A stretch of DNA of 64,000 nucleotides from Dermacentor variabilis (Eukaryota; Arthropoda; Arachnida; Ixodida; Ixodidae), in the NCBI RefSeq assembly GCF_050947875.1, contig NC_134572.1, positions 158,679,105 through 158,743,104 on the forward strand. The letters run 5' to 3'. Each line of letters opens with the position of its first letter. Positions within the stretch are counted from its first letter, which is position 1. The translations under genes and the position numbers were made by a program. The notes under the pieces were generated by a model. That model saw only the letters and a program-made list of their open reading frames with translations. It did not search any database and was not told the DNA's origin. Shown here in pieces: positions 1 through 11,577 of this stretch.

Positions 1-537
1 CTCGGGCAATTAGAGCTACGAGGCGAAGGCCTCGTGTCCTCGTGTGTGAACTCTGGGAGCCGTGTGTACGAAAGCGTTCGGGAACGTGGCAATGTCCCTC
101 GCCGCGATTGCGCCGTGGCGAAGACCTTCCTGGAACTGTATCTGCCGTACTGTAACTGAACGTGTGTACAGGATGAATGGCATGAGCTCGAACAAGAGCA
201 TCGAAGAACTCATGACGCATGGACATGGATTCTGGGACCCTGTAGCCACGCTTTCAGTGCGCGTACGCTTGCGTTCATTTTTCAGGCGCACGTCATGTTC
301 TCTAATAGCCTTTGCGATGTAGCTTTAATAATACGCGCAGGGGCCATTGAGTGATTTGACGGATTCGTTATTGTTTTGAACAGAACTGGTGCTTTATGTT
401 CAGAAAGAGTGAGAAAGTATCAGAAGTATGCGTAAACGCACGTCGGTGAGTGATGTCGCGTAAAGGTTCAATTAAATTGTTCAGTTTTACTTTTCTCCTA
501 CGCCAATCTGCCATTCCTTTATTTATATAAGGTGCAT

Positions 538-583
538 TGTCTGGAAGTGATCGCAGCCATCAGGCTGTGATCACTTCCAGACA
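538..583. repeat. Near-perfect hairpin, 21-bp arms, 4-bp loop
   Basis: Arms 538-558 and 563-583 are reverse complements apart from one mismatch, separated by only 4 bases. The arm sequence does not recur elsewhere in the window. The loop is too short for a typical microRNA precursor. It looks like a local inverted duplication. Confidence 0.8.
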
Positions 584-2287
584 TCGCGTACTTACTCAGA
601 AACGAGACCACCTGTTCGCGGAGAACATTGTTATGACGGTATTGTTCGAGCTCAACAGCACGTTGAAAATGTTGGAAAGTTGATCAGCCAATACTATTGG
701 CGCTCTTAACGAATGCTTCCTTGAAAATAAATTTTGTTTTACTTCATCTCCAGGCTGCAAAACTGCGCGTCTGGCCAATCCTCAACGAGTGAGGCTGACC
801 CTAAGGCACGGTCACGTAAGCATACTCAATATTTCTGGTAATTCATACGTGGTAAGACCAACTACCTAAATTTCTGAGCATGAAGCAATGACAAAGTAAC
901 GTGCGCAACCTCAATTTGTAGGTAATGTATGGTGGTAACGCCTTCCTTTTATTCGAACGCAGCGAATAACTTATTAGTTAACTTTTTTTCCCGTAAAACC
1001 TAAAACATTGCTCTAGGGATTGTAGAACTAGCCGTGATTCAGCGAAGGTTCCCCAAGCAATAGATGGAAGATACCCTGATGAAACCTCCTCGCAGTAGAG
1101 CCAATTGGGATGCACTTGCCGAGGCATTCTGCCAAAGCTTTGTCAATGCTATGGTGTTCGTTGAGAGAGTTTGGAGTTTACCATTCCACGGACCTAGCCT
1201 CATTCGTACGCCCGGGCCCAGCTCGATCGAGTCGGGCCGGGGTTAAAGCATTTTTTGGCTGGCCCGGCCCCGGCCGAGCTCGGACGGGAAACCGCGTATA
1301 GGTCGGGCGTTCAAGTGCACACGGACGTTGTGCATAGAAATAAAACACTTCGTGCCAGGCTAAAGTCACAGCGTTTGAAAAAGAATGCTCTTAACCTTTT
1401 ATTGGCAAGTGTTGGCTAGAGGCAACATACCAGAAATAAAATTCTTGTCGAATTTCAGTATTGAGTGCGAATTTTCTGTCTAAGTGCCTTCAGACAACAC
1501 TGAATGAGAGGAAGCAATTGTCATTTGTTGGTTTAGAGAAGGAACAGTGGACGAGAGAAAAGTTTGGCACGCGACTCGCTGTCTTTTGAAAGCACGGTCA
1601 GAGTAGACAGGCCGATGCAAGATATCCAGCTGCACTGGTATCACACATGTGATGTAAAGCAAATGAAGTGTACACCTATGATTGGCATGTGATGAGAGCT
1701 GTCTACACAAATTTAAAACGAAGCCCTAGGTGGGTTGGGGGGAAATCCACTTCCAGTTTCCTTCCTGGGGTTTTGCCCTCATTGCTGAAAAAGTATGCGC
1801 AAAATGTTATTTCTTTGTGTTGATGATGCTTATTCTTGATGTGTTTTACACATTTAGATAGAAAATAAACATTTTTTCTGGGTAATTATATGGCTCGTCC
1901 TTAAAGGGTTGATGGGGTTAAACCACGGTAGCGGGCTGGGCTCGGGATTGAAACAGCGGACTCAGGCCCGACCTTGGCCGAGAAGACAGGACCGTGCAGT
2001 GCTCTAGTTCATATACAAAAGTCACATGACTCAGCTTTGACGAAGCTGACGGTGCTGAAGTTGCACGAGACGCTATAGGAGCTTTGAATGCCTTGAAGAG
2101 TGAGGATAGCAAGAACTATAGTTAAGGAGTGTTAGTTCGCTCGTGATACCGGCCATGCTCGTGTGGAAGCGAGTTTTCAAGGTGCAGCAAAGAGACGGAC
2201 AAAAATGCAAATTTTGGCTAGTTAGTTAAGCAGCGTTACGAGGAAAAACAACGGAGTAACAAGAAGACTCAACTTAAAGCTACACAG

Positions 2288-2337
2288 GCGGTGGCTGTCA
2301 AATGCAAATAAGCAAAATACCATTTGACAGCCACCGC
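2288..2337. repeat. Perfect hairpin, 17-bp arms, 16-bp loop
   Basis: Arm 2288-2304 is repeated exactly in reverse complement at 2321-2337. The arms are unrelated in sequence to the other hairpins in the window, so this is a local inverted duplication rather than a dispersed element. Confidence 0.8.
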
Positions 2338-3428
2338 GTTCAAATGGTGGTTTGCTTATTGGAAGGCGTTGTGCGCGTCTATGGCACAAAGGTCTCCATG
2401 ATATTGAATATATTTAACATAGGCAACGTCACATCTATGTGCCAGCAAAAGAAAAATGAGCATAAAGAATGGATGAAAGCAGAGCAACAATAATAGGGCA
2501 ACAACAAAACTAGAGCAGGCGTTATGCGAAACATGCAAGCGCTGCCAGCGAAAAAAAAATTAAGAACTGAAAACGCAAGATTGACATGTGCGGCACAGGA
2601 TGTAGTGATAATCTTTAGGAGCACCAAGAGTAGTTATTGCTGGCATTGTGACTGTGTTCCCAGGACACGCGCTATATTTATTAAACACGTACCTGTCTCA
2701 TTTCTGTTCCTGTTATTAGGGCTTGTCCGCATTGCTTGCACTTTAAAGCAACCCCTCAACATTACAGGGACAATTGTTAATAGTTACGTGCTTAAGACGA
2801 AAATGGCAGCGGAATGAACGGTTGGCCACTCTCCAAAGCTGTCGAAATCACAGACGCGTAATAACACTGCTCTCTGCTTTCACGCGGAAATTTCGTTAGC
2901 AGTTTCGCTCCGCTGCCCTGCTTTTGGTTAGCCATCCTTCGTAGCCGCATCTAGCTGCGTTATGCTGTTCTTGGAAGCAAGATGCGAAAAACTTCCAGTG
3001 GAAGCGGGCTATGTTATTACATTTCCTGAAGCACTCCTGCCAAAGCAATTACGTGAGAAAGACTAAACGTGTGTCGTAGCAGTTACAGAATAATATAAGA
3101 CGGAAGTAAAAAAAAGAGCCTTATGTTTTTATGATCCCTTAATGTGTGACCTGCGTTATTAGCATAAATGAATATTACGAGAGGCATGTTTATTTCGTCA
3201 AATCTCCCGTGGCATTGCCCTCTCATTTAAGTGCAGTGGTTTTGTTTATTTTTATTTATTCGTCGTTGTTCAAACATTTACTCGATAGAGCGAAAATATG
3301 ACGCATGTGGACGCATTCGTGAGCTCTTTGAGGAGTCATGTCGCGAGTGTTGGGAACTCGACATCATTTTATAACGACGACTGTTTATTTTAAGTTAAAT
3401 GCGTGACTTTCGCGTGCGAAACCTCAGA

Positions 3429-3627
3429 TATCATTATGAGGCATGGGATAGGGGGGGGGGGGGGGTGCTGCGGATTAATTTTGACCACCTGGGCTTCCTT
3501 AACGTGCACCAAACGTACCCCATGAAAATGCCATACCCCACGAAAATGCGAGGCCCCAGCTGGTATTTCAACCGGCGCCCTCGTGTTTTAACGGCCCAAT
3601 ACCATAGCCACTACGCCACTGTGGCGG
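3429..3627 (-). mobile_element. Ruka-like tRNA-derived SINE, degenerate copy
   Basis: Read on the minus strand, this copy has the tRNA-like head (degenerate A and B boxes, about 3565-3627). The characteristic body follows: a block equivalent to GTGCACGTTAAGGAAGCC, then CAGGTGGTCAAAATT. It ends near 3429. A 14-base G run at about 3452-3465 interrupts the body. It is the most diverged of the five SINE copies. SINEs of this type are RNA polymerase III transcribed and mobilised by LINE enzymes. Confidence 0.75.
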
Positions 3628-3910
3628 CTGTATCGGTGACTGTCATCGTAAACGCCATAGGAACAATGAACAAGTGGCAAGTTCCACAGCGTCCTTGATT
3701 ACCGCTGAGTAACGTTGTAACCAATAAGAGAGATAGAGAGAGAGAGAGAGAAATTTATTTACAGAAAGGCAGAGAGGTCGGCCTGAACTATAACTTGCTC
3801 TGGCCTGCTACTCTACTCTGGGGAAAAGGGACGGGGAGGGAAAGGGCTGATGAATGATGATGGTATAAGGAAGAGATGCGTATATACAAATTCACAGAGT
3901 TGTGGTATCT

Positions 3911-5203
3911 CTAAAGGCGTGCGTCCAGCCCAGTGGCTTGGAGAAAAGCTACAGCGGCTCTTGTTACCAGGGCTGCGCTGGTTGCATTAGGCCAAGGACC
4001 TAAAAGAAACTCGTCCGATAGCGGTCTCTCATGGATGTTTGCTATGGAAGAGACAAGTTGCTGTCGTTCTTGCGCGTACGCGGGACACACGCAAAATATA
4101 TGTTCAAGTGTTTCTGGCACTTCACAGCATTCACAGTTTGGGCTAGTATCACTGGCACCTATCATATTTCTATAACGGTTGGTGAATGCGACACCAAGGC
4201 GAATCCGGTGCACCATGCTCGTGTGGTTTCTATTGAACTTGTGAGGCATAGGAAATCTCATTTCTTCGTCCCATTTGTGTAATCGCTTGTGTCGTCGATC
4301 TGGTTGGGCCCAGTGTTCCAACGTAGAGTTGCGGTTTACGCGACGAAGTAGGGCGTTTGTGTATGTTCGTGAGAACGGAATGCGTACTTCACAAGCATTA
4401 TCTAAAGCAGTTTTCGCTTCAGCGTCTGCCTGCGCGTTCCCTATCACGCCACAGTGTGATGGTACCCACTGAAAGGTGACATTGTGGCCATTTCTAGTTG
4501 CGTGGTCGAGATACTCTGTAATTTCTATAGCCATGGAATAATACGGGCCCCGTCTGAGGACACAGTCAATCGTTTGCAGAGCTGGCTTGCAATCGCAGAA
4601 TATCGTCCATGCGTGAGGAGGCTCCTCGGAGAGAAACCGAAGTGCTTCCCGGATAGCAACAAGTTCTGCGGCAGTTGATGTTGAGCTATGGTCTAGTTTA
4701 AACCGGCGAGCGATGATCATATGTGGAATGACGAAGGTTGCAGTGGAGGCATATGGTGTGACGGAGCCATCGGTATACACATGTACAGTATCTCCGTACT
4801 CTGTAGAAATGTGCAACAGGGTGAGTTGCCTGAGGCCAATAGATGTAACGAAAGACTTTTTAGTAATTCCAGGGATCTGCAATGTAACGACAGGTTTAGG
4901 CAGAACCCACGGGGTGTTCTCGGAATACAGTCGGGAGAGAATCTCGACGGCAAAACACTCTGATGCCGCGATATAGTCATTGAAAAGCTGGAACCTGGGT
5001 GTGTGGTAGTGAGCGATGACAGAGGATGGTGCCTGTGTCGGGTCAACACGCGAAGGTACATTCGAAGAGGCTCGCAGAGCAAGTACACCCGAATAGGACA
5101 AGCACGAGCTTCCGCTATTGTTCCATTGGTTGACGTGCATCGTGGGAGGCCCAAACATGTGCGCAATGCTTGAGCTTGAATGCTCTCCCGCGCGCGCACA
5201 CAA
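3911..5203 (-). pseudogene. LINE ORF2, RNase H and C-terminal Cys/His segment
   Basis: This third ORF2 frame stays open for 430 codons. It holds an RNase H domain with all acidic residues visible: VHVYTDGS (D145), STAAELVAI (E180), IFCDCKPAL (D204) and QWVPSHCGVIGNAQAD (H250, D260). A C-terminal cluster, CECC then LEHIFCVC (about 357-373), is the zinc-finger-like end typical of these ORF2 proteins. RNase H removes the RNA template after first-strand synthesis. The first 40 residues overlap the preceding thumb segment and are probably out of frame. It is open but detached from the RT by a frameshift. Confidence 0.88.
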
Positions 5204-5249
5204 CTAAGTCCCATGCTTGAGAGCGCCGGCATGCTGTACCGTATATACC

Positions 5250-5909
5250 CTACGAATAGTGCTCGGTACAACTGGAGTAATGACGACTCCGAGGGGCCCA
5301 TCTTGTTGCTGCCACGACGCGAAGGACATGAACAAAACTCTTCAGCTTTGTCTTCAGTGCGTCGACGTGTCTTGACCAAGATAATCCCCGGTCTATGACT
5401 AAGCCAAGGAATATGTGGTGTGCAACCGTAGGTATCGCTACGCCGTTAACAATTATCGGATACCTGGTCATTCGTTTTCGCGTGAATGTAATCACAGAAC
5501 ATTTTTCAGTTGAGAGTCGGAGGCCTTGACGCCGAAGATACTTAGCTGTGATTGTCACTGCACGTTGAAGCCTAGCACGCATTTGGGAACGGCTGGCTCC
5601 AGATGCCCATATGCATATGTCGTCGGCATATGTGCTAATCTTTACCGTGCTAGAAAGTTCGGATGCAAGGCCAGTCAATGCAACATTGAAAAGAGTTGGA
5701 CTGAGAACTCCCCCTTGTGGAACACCTCGATGTATATGGGCATCCGGTGTCGCCATCACTTGTCGACATATACACCGTGCGGCCACTGAGGTAGCTAACA
5801 ATCCATGTATATAGTCGGCCACCGATGTGTAAATCTTCCAGTGCATCAAGGATTGCATAATGGAGTACATTGTCGTATGCACCCTTAAGATCCAGAAAGA
5901 CAGCTCCAA
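5250..5909 (-). pseudogene. LINE ORF2, RT catalytic core segment
   Basis: This is the continuation of the RT in a different frame from the upstream segment; the switch lies near 5750. It carries HRGVPQGGVLSPTLFN and the intact catalytic STYADDICIW box (YADD), followed by LRLSTEKCSVITF and the FLGLVIDRGLSW thumb motif. Homology then jumps again, near 5320, to the frame encoding ALFVGYIRYSMPALSSMG (about 5310-5040). At least two frameshifts therefore flank an undamaged active site. Confidence 0.87.
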
Positions 5910-7572
5910 CTAACTGACGTCGACTTCTTTCCTGTTTAACAGTGGAGACCAAGTCGATAACTCCGTCAATCGAAGAACGGCCTCTTCTAAATCTGTGCAT
6001 AAAATCAGGAAAGCAATTATTTCTCTCTAGAAAGCATTCCAGTCTTGACAAAACCATTCTTTCCATTACTTTGCCGACGCAACTGGCTAAGGTGATCGGT
6101 CTGTAGGAGGAAAGCTCGTTAGGGCACTTTCCCGGTTTAAGCAGAGCTACAACGCAACTGCATTTCCAACCAGCTGGAACATTTCCTGTCTCCCCCGTCG
6201 TACTATAATAAGATAGGAGAAGACGTCGTGATTCGGTGCCAAGATGGCAGAGTGCAGCGTACGTGATTCCGTCTGGTCCTGGTGCCGATGAGCGTCGAGA
6301 AACTGAAAGCGCAGCGTCAAGCTCTTGCATCGTAAACGGTACTTCGAGTCGCTCATCAGGTGACGGGGGTGCGATGGTGACAAGGGATGAAGTCACTGCA
6401 TTAGATGCGTCCACAATCAGTTTACAGTAGTCCTCTGCTACCTCCAATTCGGTCCGGCGTTGATGTAGAGCCACCGCATGGAATGGGTGTCTTTGTTGTG
6501 GAGTTGCCTGGAGGCTTCGTATGACCCACCATATCTTAGACAGAGGCTGTCTTGGATCTAGGGATCCACAGAAAGCCCTCCAACGCTGTCTGTCAAGCTT
6601 CTCCAGATGTCGAAGAACATGGCGTTGAGCTCGGCGACTGCTCGAAAGATCGCACGGTGGCTTTGTTCTTCTGTATCGCCGTTCCGCGCGGCGACGGATC
6701 GCACGAAGGGCCTCATATTGTATGTCGACCGATGACCTGTGCCTCGGTATGCTGACTTCTCTAGTTTTGTCCCGCAGGGTAGAGGCAATGATGTCCTCTA
6801 TTTCGGATGGAGATGTCATACTCTGACAGGCGGTGTCGACAGAGGTCTTAAATGCAATCCAGTTTGTTTGACGAATGCAACGTGAGGCTGAACGGCGAAA
6901 CCAGCTAAAGTGAACGTAAGTGGGGAGGTGGTCACTACCATGAGTCTCTAGATCCGTCGACCAGGATGCTGAAGACAGAAGGCTCCTTGATACAAACGTT
7001 AGGTCAAGACAACTGCTGTAGGACGTGCCACGAATAAATGTAGGAGACCCGTCATTGAGCACATTTATTCCCCGACTACACATAAAGTCAGCCAAATATT
7101 TGCCACGAGAATTCATCGAAGTGCTACCTCACAGGGGATGGTGCGCGTTAAAGTCACCAATCACAATATGAGGACCTTGCGATGCTTGCAGCAGAGACAT
7201 CAGCTGCGAGCAGTCGATCCTCGCTCTTGGCTGGATATATGCTCCAATCACTGTAACCGTGCGACATCTGTGTTTTATGGTAAGACATACGTAATCATTA
7301 GTGGTATGCGATGGGACGTCATGTCTGAAATACACCAGGTCGTGACGTATACAAACTAATACTTTGCTCGAGGTTTGGTCGTTACGAGAGCACATCTGGA
7401 CATAACCAGAAATACGGAAAGAAGAATCCATATTAGGTTCACAGATAACAATAACTGGAAATCGGTATTTAAATACCCGCTGTTGGAAATCCGACAAACG
7501 ACCACGCAGACCTCGAGCATTCCATTGCATAACAAGCGATTGACGCATCCGTTCTTCAAACATTATCGCCAT
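5650..7572 (-). pseudogene. LINE ORF2, endonuclease and N-terminal RT segment
   Basis: This is the start of ORF2, just after ORF1. The apurinic-type endonuclease begins near QWNARGLRG and continues through VICEPN and IGDFNAHHPL. An in-frame TGA close to 7125 then interrupts it. The same frame resumes with the endonuclease end (DLTF, then GSDHLPTYVHF). RT finger and palm motifs follow, including SSAPGPDGITYAAL, SSYRPITLASCVGKVMERM and AVFLDLKGAYDNV. Near 5750 homology jumps to another frame, so the last 40 residues here are out of frame. The enzyme nicks target DNA and primes reverse transcription. This copy is inactive. Confidence 0.88.
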
Positions 7573-7578
7573 ACTTGC

Positions 7579-8922
7579 TTAGTGAAGAACCACTAGCAGT
7601 GGTTCCAAGACTTCAAGTAGCTGCACTGCAGCCTTGGCAGCCGGAGTATTTAGGCCGGAAAGAATCCTGCGTATGGAGCCCATCAAATTTTTCACCATAC
7701 TCGTGACGTCAATGTCATCCATCTTTTCATTTTCTTCAGTACGTATAGGAGCGGTGCATAAGGGCGTTCCCACAGGCCTTGATGGTAACGAGGGCCATTG
7801 AGTCTCCGATGTGGCTAGTGCCGATGATGGGTCGCCTTGTACTTTCGCGGTATACAAAGGCTTTGAGGCACGTGCTTCTTCATTCCTGAGACGAAGAGGG
7901 GGTGGATGTTGCACTTGAGCTGTCGTCCCTCCAACGCGAGGAGGGCTGCGATCCCGTTGATGCCGGTTTCGTGAACGACGTCTGCGGTGGCGGATAGCCC
8001 TTGCCGCTTCCCTGTGCGTGGAACGATCTCTACCCATCTTCTTCAGAATACCCATTTCCTTCCTGATTTTTGGGCACTCTTTTGACGTTGCGTCATGAGC
8101 ACCAGAACAATTTGGACATTTCGCAGCAACGTTGCAATTGCTGTCTCCGTGAGGTCCACCACATCGTTTGCATGTTATTGCACCCTTGCAAACTGCACTG
8201 ACATGCCCAAGTTTCATGCACCTGTGACACTGTAAAAGCCTCGGCACGTAAGGACGCACCGGATGCCTCACATATCCAACCTTGACGTGTGTTGGCAAAG
8301 TTTCCGATTGGAACACTAATTTCACACATCGGGAACATTCAAAACGGTGAAAGCTGAGCACAGGAGCCGACGATGATAATAGTTTGGCCAGGTCAGTGTC
8401 TGTAATGTCAATGTCCACATCGTAGATGACGCCTGTCGTCGCTTCCTTGCCGTATGTGGGGAATGCGCGAACAGGGATGCTTCCCAACTGAGTGATGTTT
8501 TTCAGTGTCTCTAGTATTCTCGGTGTATTGACTTCCACCGAGAGGATGTTCTTTCGAGCGTTTATACGTACTTCTTCTACTTGACCATGGGCAGTTCGTT
8601 GAAAATATTCCGACAGGCTCTGCCTGTTCAGTGAGTTGAGGTTGTCTGTTGTCGTTGTTGGTACATATGCAATAGTGTATGATTGCTTGCCACTTGCCTT
8701 TTTCGTCGCCTGGCGACTGGTCGGTGATGTTCTTCGTATCTTTCTCTTCAGACGTCGGCTTGACACCACGGTAAAATCGCTGTCCGAGCCCATCTCATCA
8801 GTAGAGGAGCCATCAGATGACTCAATCGGGACCATGCTGGGGTCGAAGCGGTCACTCACGTCACCGGCATGATGAACTGGCCGTTCAGGACGAAACTGCT
8901 GGGCGGGGTTTGGGTCCCCCAT
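7579..8922 (-). CDS. LINE ORF1 protein, Gag-like with three CCHC zinc knuckles
   Basis: This intact 447-residue frame starts at an ATG about 120 bp inside the element's 5' end. The N-terminal third is acidic, then basic, and probably disordered. Residues about 80-225 form a Gag-like RNA-binding region. Three zinc knuckles follow: CHRCMKLGHVSAVC (232-245), CKRCGGPHGDSNC (251-263) and CPNCSGAHDATSKEC (269-283). An Arg-rich basic stretch (about 295-330) and a variable tail complete it. The product should coat the LINE RNA and form the ribonucleoprotein used by ORF2. Its survival without a stop contrasts with the damaged ORF2 immediately downstream, so it may still be translatable. Confidence 0.9.
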   Translation of the reverse strand: MGDPNPAQQFRPERPVHHAGDVSDRFDPSMVPIESSDGSSTDEMGSDSDFTVVSSRRLKRKIRRTSPTSRQATKKASGKQSYTIAYVPTTTTDNLNSLNRQSLSEYFQRTAHGQVEEVRINARKNILSVEVNTPRILETLKNITQLGSIPVRAFPTYGKEATTGVIYDVDIDITDTDLAKLLSSSAPVLSFHRFECSRCVKLVFQSETLPTHVKVGYVRHPVRPYVPRLLQCHRCMKLGHVSAVCKGAITCKRCGGPHGDSNCNVAAKCPNCSGAHDATSKECPKIRKEMGILKKMGRDRSTHREAARAIRHRRRRSRNRHQRDRSPPRVGGTTAQVQHPPPLRLRNEEARASKPLYTAKVQGDPSSALATSETQWPSLPSRPVGTPLCTAPIRTEENEKMDDIDVTSMVKNLMGSIRRILSGLNTPAAKAAVQLLEVLEPLLVVLH

Positions 8923-9057
8923 TGCAGAGGACGACGTCCCCCAGTTTTCTTGTCACTGATTGCAGAGATCACAGAAAATAAAATAGAAAATGCAGAGAGC
9001 TCGAAGCTGAAGCTGCTCGCTACGATCACTTCTTCTTCTTCCTTCGTAACCAATAAG

Positions 9058-9476
9058 TACTGCTATAGTTCTAGTAGCTTTTCTTCGGCGTTTCTTTAGA
9101 TTTTTCGCCGTGGCCGCAAACGTGGGGCTATACAATGTACAGTCAGCCACAAGAGCTAACGTGACACGGTTTCCACGGCAAACGTTAGTTTATCCTTTCT
9201 CAAAGCATGGCGCCTCTAATTTAGTAGATCACTGAGTAGGTAGCAAAGATCTATTAGACAATGAAATTCTCAATCCGAGTTCATGTGTCTTGGATTCGCG
9301 GGAATACAGCTTCTTTTTTGCAGCGGAATACAGCATTTTTTGCAAAAAAGTGTCATCTATACTTCCTTTAGATTTAGTGTCTGATTTCACTAAAGGTATC
9401 CGCTCATCCGTATCTTAGTGCCTAACTTTACTAAATGTATCGGTTAACTCGACACATTAAATTCGGGCGCAAAAAT
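9058..9476. other. Gap with no recognisable feature
   Basis: This 420-bp stretch between the I-type LINE and the next LINE has no gene, motif or terminal repeat that I can identify. Confidence 0.5.
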
Positions 9477-9593
9477 ATAGATGACATAGATGACATGACA
9501 TAATAATACGGTTTATTTTCAGCATCACACTGATGAAGGGAGCTGTCGGTAAGAGCTGCTCTTCGTAGAGGCAGCTTGATAAAGGCCCACAGC

Positions 9594-9779
9594 CAGTGGC
9601 GCAGCTAGGTCGTCGGCCCTTAGCTCTTCTGTCCCCCCCCCCCGGTTGCAGTCGAGGAAGGCGAGGATATCGACAATTTTCGGATGTCTTCAGACGTATA
9701 TGAACCCCCCCCCCTGCTGGCCCCGTGCATCCGGGGCCCACGGCCCCCCCCCCCGGCATCCCCCATTCCTACGCCACTG
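9594..9779. mobile_element. hAT-type MITE with 8-bp target duplication
   Basis: A 186-bp insertion with short terminal inverted repeats: CAGTGGCG at the left and CGCCACTG at the right, extending imperfectly to about 12 bp. It is flanked by the exact 8-bp duplication CCCACAGC (9586-9593 and 9780-9787). An 8-bp duplication with CAGTGGCG-like ends is typical of hAT transposons. The interior is C-rich low-complexity sequence and non-coding. It lies in the 3' UTR of the older LINE. Confidence 0.88.
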
Positions 9780-10429
9780 CCCACAGCTACCTATGTACAA
9801 AAACAGCCAGCAGCGGCAATTACCGTAACATGCACCATACAGCAAATCTGTTTCAAAAAACACAGAGGGCCTTAGTTTCAAAAACAGACAAAGCACAAGA
9901 ACATATATAAGGGTGAGCATAGAGCCAATGTAATTTAAGAACTTCGCATATTCAGTTTTCGCAATTCAATCGGTGTACACTGCAGAAAATCTACACCACC
10001 TTTCACATATTTGTTAAGTAGTGTAGGCATTATGTAGGATAATTTATCTTCGTAATAATTTGTTTTCGGGGTTATCGCCTTCCACGTTTCTTTATACCGT
10101 GTATTTAGTGATGTAACGTATTGCTGTAGATATGAAAGGTCATGTAGAAAATATCGATTGTTTTTTTACCGCACGCCTGATCGCTACCGGTAAGTTATAG
10201 CTTTAAAAGCTATTGACAGGCAAAATTACGACCTTCTGAAACAATTTACTTGTGTAGGCATCATACGGTAAGTTAAGAAGTATTCTGATGTATTTCTTTT
10301 GCATCAGGTATAGTTTTTCAAGTTCGTTGAAGTTGTGGAGCCCCATACCAAAAAGAATTGGCGAGGAGTGAATAAAGAAGGGATTTATAAATTAAAACCT
10401 TTAGTTTAAATGGCAACACTGTTTTGTAG

Positions 10430-11040
10430 CTATGTCACACCCACAACGCGCGATAACTGGCTCAGCGCACTGTGGATATGTTTGCTCCAAAGCATATTGC
10501 TTGAAAACGTAACTCCCAGAATTTTTATATGATTTACAAACTCGATTTCAATATCACCATACGTAACATGCAAATTATGGTTTATTGACTTATTTTTTGG
10601 TCTAAATAATAGCACCTTTGTTTTACTTGGGTTTATATTTAAATTATTGAAACGTGAGCAGTGTGTTATTTTCGCAGGAATCCACTTCATTATTTCCTGC
10701 AGTGTTATACTGCCTTCAGCCGAAGCAAAAATGTTGACATCAATGGCATATAGAAAGTATGTAGTGTCCGGATAAATGCGAACTAGGTCCTTTATGTAGG
10801 CTTTAAAAACAAGAGACCCAAGGCTGCTTCCCTGCAGTACGCCTTTAGAAATAGACCAGCTCCGAGCAGGTTCTGTCGAGCTCGATTACCTGTTTGTGAT
10901 GTTTTAAATAGCATTTTATTAAGTCTAGCAGATGACCACGATTTCCTTAGCATTGTAATTTCTGAAACAACGTAGAAAGCTGAGTATTATTACAAGATGT
11001 TCTAAAGTCTACATACATACCCAGCACGACATGCTTGGTT
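10430..11040 (-). pseudogene. CR1/L2-like LINE RT, C-terminal part
   Basis: Read on the minus strand this shows KGVLQGSSLGSLVF near 10830 and a decayed catalytic box, YFLYAIDVNIF (YAID for YADD), near 10750. The thumb motif NINPSKTKVLLF and HIKILGVTFSSNMLW follow in 10690-10430. It is the second half of an RT whose first half lies at 11302-11577; a SINE separates them. Loss of the first catalytic Asp and the interruptions show it is inactive. Confidence 0.82.
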
Positions 11041-11053
11041 TCAAATTGGGATA

Positions 11054-11288
11054 ATAATAATATTTGGGGTTTTACGTGCCAAAACCACTTTCTGATTATG
11101 AGGCACGCCGTAGTGGAGGACTCCGGAAATTTTGACCACCTGGGGTTCTTTAACGTGCACCTAAATCTAAGCACACGGGTGTTTTCGCATTTCGCCCCCA
11201 TCGAAATGCGGCCGCCGTGGCCGGGATTCGATCCCGCGACCTCGTGCTCAGCAGCCCAACACCATAGCCACTGAGCAACCACGGCGGG
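11054..11288 (-). mobile_element. Ruka-like SINE with 13-bp target duplication
   Basis: A well-preserved copy. On the minus strand the tRNA-like head has an A box (GTTGCTCAGTGGCTATGG) and a perfect B box within GCGGGATCGAATCCCGGCC. The shared body follows (GTGCACGTTAAAGAACCCC, CAGGTGGTCAAAATTTCC) and ends with CACGTAAAACCCC. It is flanked by TCAAATTGGGATA at 11041-11053 and 11289-11301. It splits the RT of the CR1/L2-like LINE and so is younger than that element. No independent tRNA function is implied. Confidence 0.93.
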
Positions 11289-11301
11289 TCAAATTGGGAT
11301 A

Positions 11302-11577
11302 GACTAAACTCTTCTGCTCCATTAATGTCATTTCTGTAGATCGGTGTTTCCTGAATCCAAACTGAGTAGGTGAAATCCCATTATGTTTTTCGAGGAATTC
11401 ATACAGTTGAAGGTGCCTAACCTTTTCCAACCCTTTCGACAACACTGGCACTATAGTTATGGGTCTATAGTTTCTAGCGTCTTTTTTTATCACCCTTTTT
11501 GAAAAAAAAAAAAAAAAAAAAAAACACTGGCTTTTGTTACCTGCATTCTTTCCGGAAACGCTGCACTCGACAAACAA
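11302..11577 (-). pseudogene. CR1/L2-like LINE RT, N-terminal fragment
   Basis: The minus-strand frame encodes KKDARNYRPITIVPVLSKGL and GISPTQFGFRKHRST, the RT fingers and early palm motifs of CR1/L2/Jockey-type LINEs. A poly(A)-like run at 11503-11524 (plus strand) disrupts the upstream join. The last 30 codons of the open frame run into the SINE and are not RT. Confidence 0.82.

Larger units (their letters stand above)
1..3428. other. Unassigned intergenic DNA with short hairpins
   Basis: No recognisable gene or RNA was found here. Open frames are below about 100 codons and show no family motif. Visible structure is limited to two short perfect or near-perfect hairpins (listed separately) and a GC-rich stretch at 1208-1305 built from repeated GGCCCGG-like words. 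A related GC-rich run lies near 1925-1990; the two might be ends of one old element, but I could not define its termini. Confidence 0.5.
3729..9045 (-). mobile_element. Full-length I-type LINE (non-LTR retrotransposon) with RNase H
   Basis: This 5.3-kb minus-strand element is bounded by a perfect 12-bp target-site duplication, GTAACCAATAAG, at 3717-3728 and 9046-9057, which fixes both ends. It has a 5' UTR of about 120 bp and an ORF1 with three zinc knuckles. ORF2 carries an APE-type endonuclease, reverse transcriptase, RNase H and a C-terminal Cys/His cluster. The 3' end is a CT-rich tail (GA repeat on the plus strand, 3729-3751). RNase H after the RT points to the I/LOA/R1-related LINEs. 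ORF2 contains a stop and several frameshifts, so this copy cannot supply its own ORF2 protein. Element limits are sure; clade assignment is by eye. Confidence 0.92.

Noticed and set aside
11215..11288. tRNA gene at the SINE head
   Set aside because: A and B boxes are present but no cloverleaf with a proper anticodon arm can be drawn, and the SINE body follows directly.
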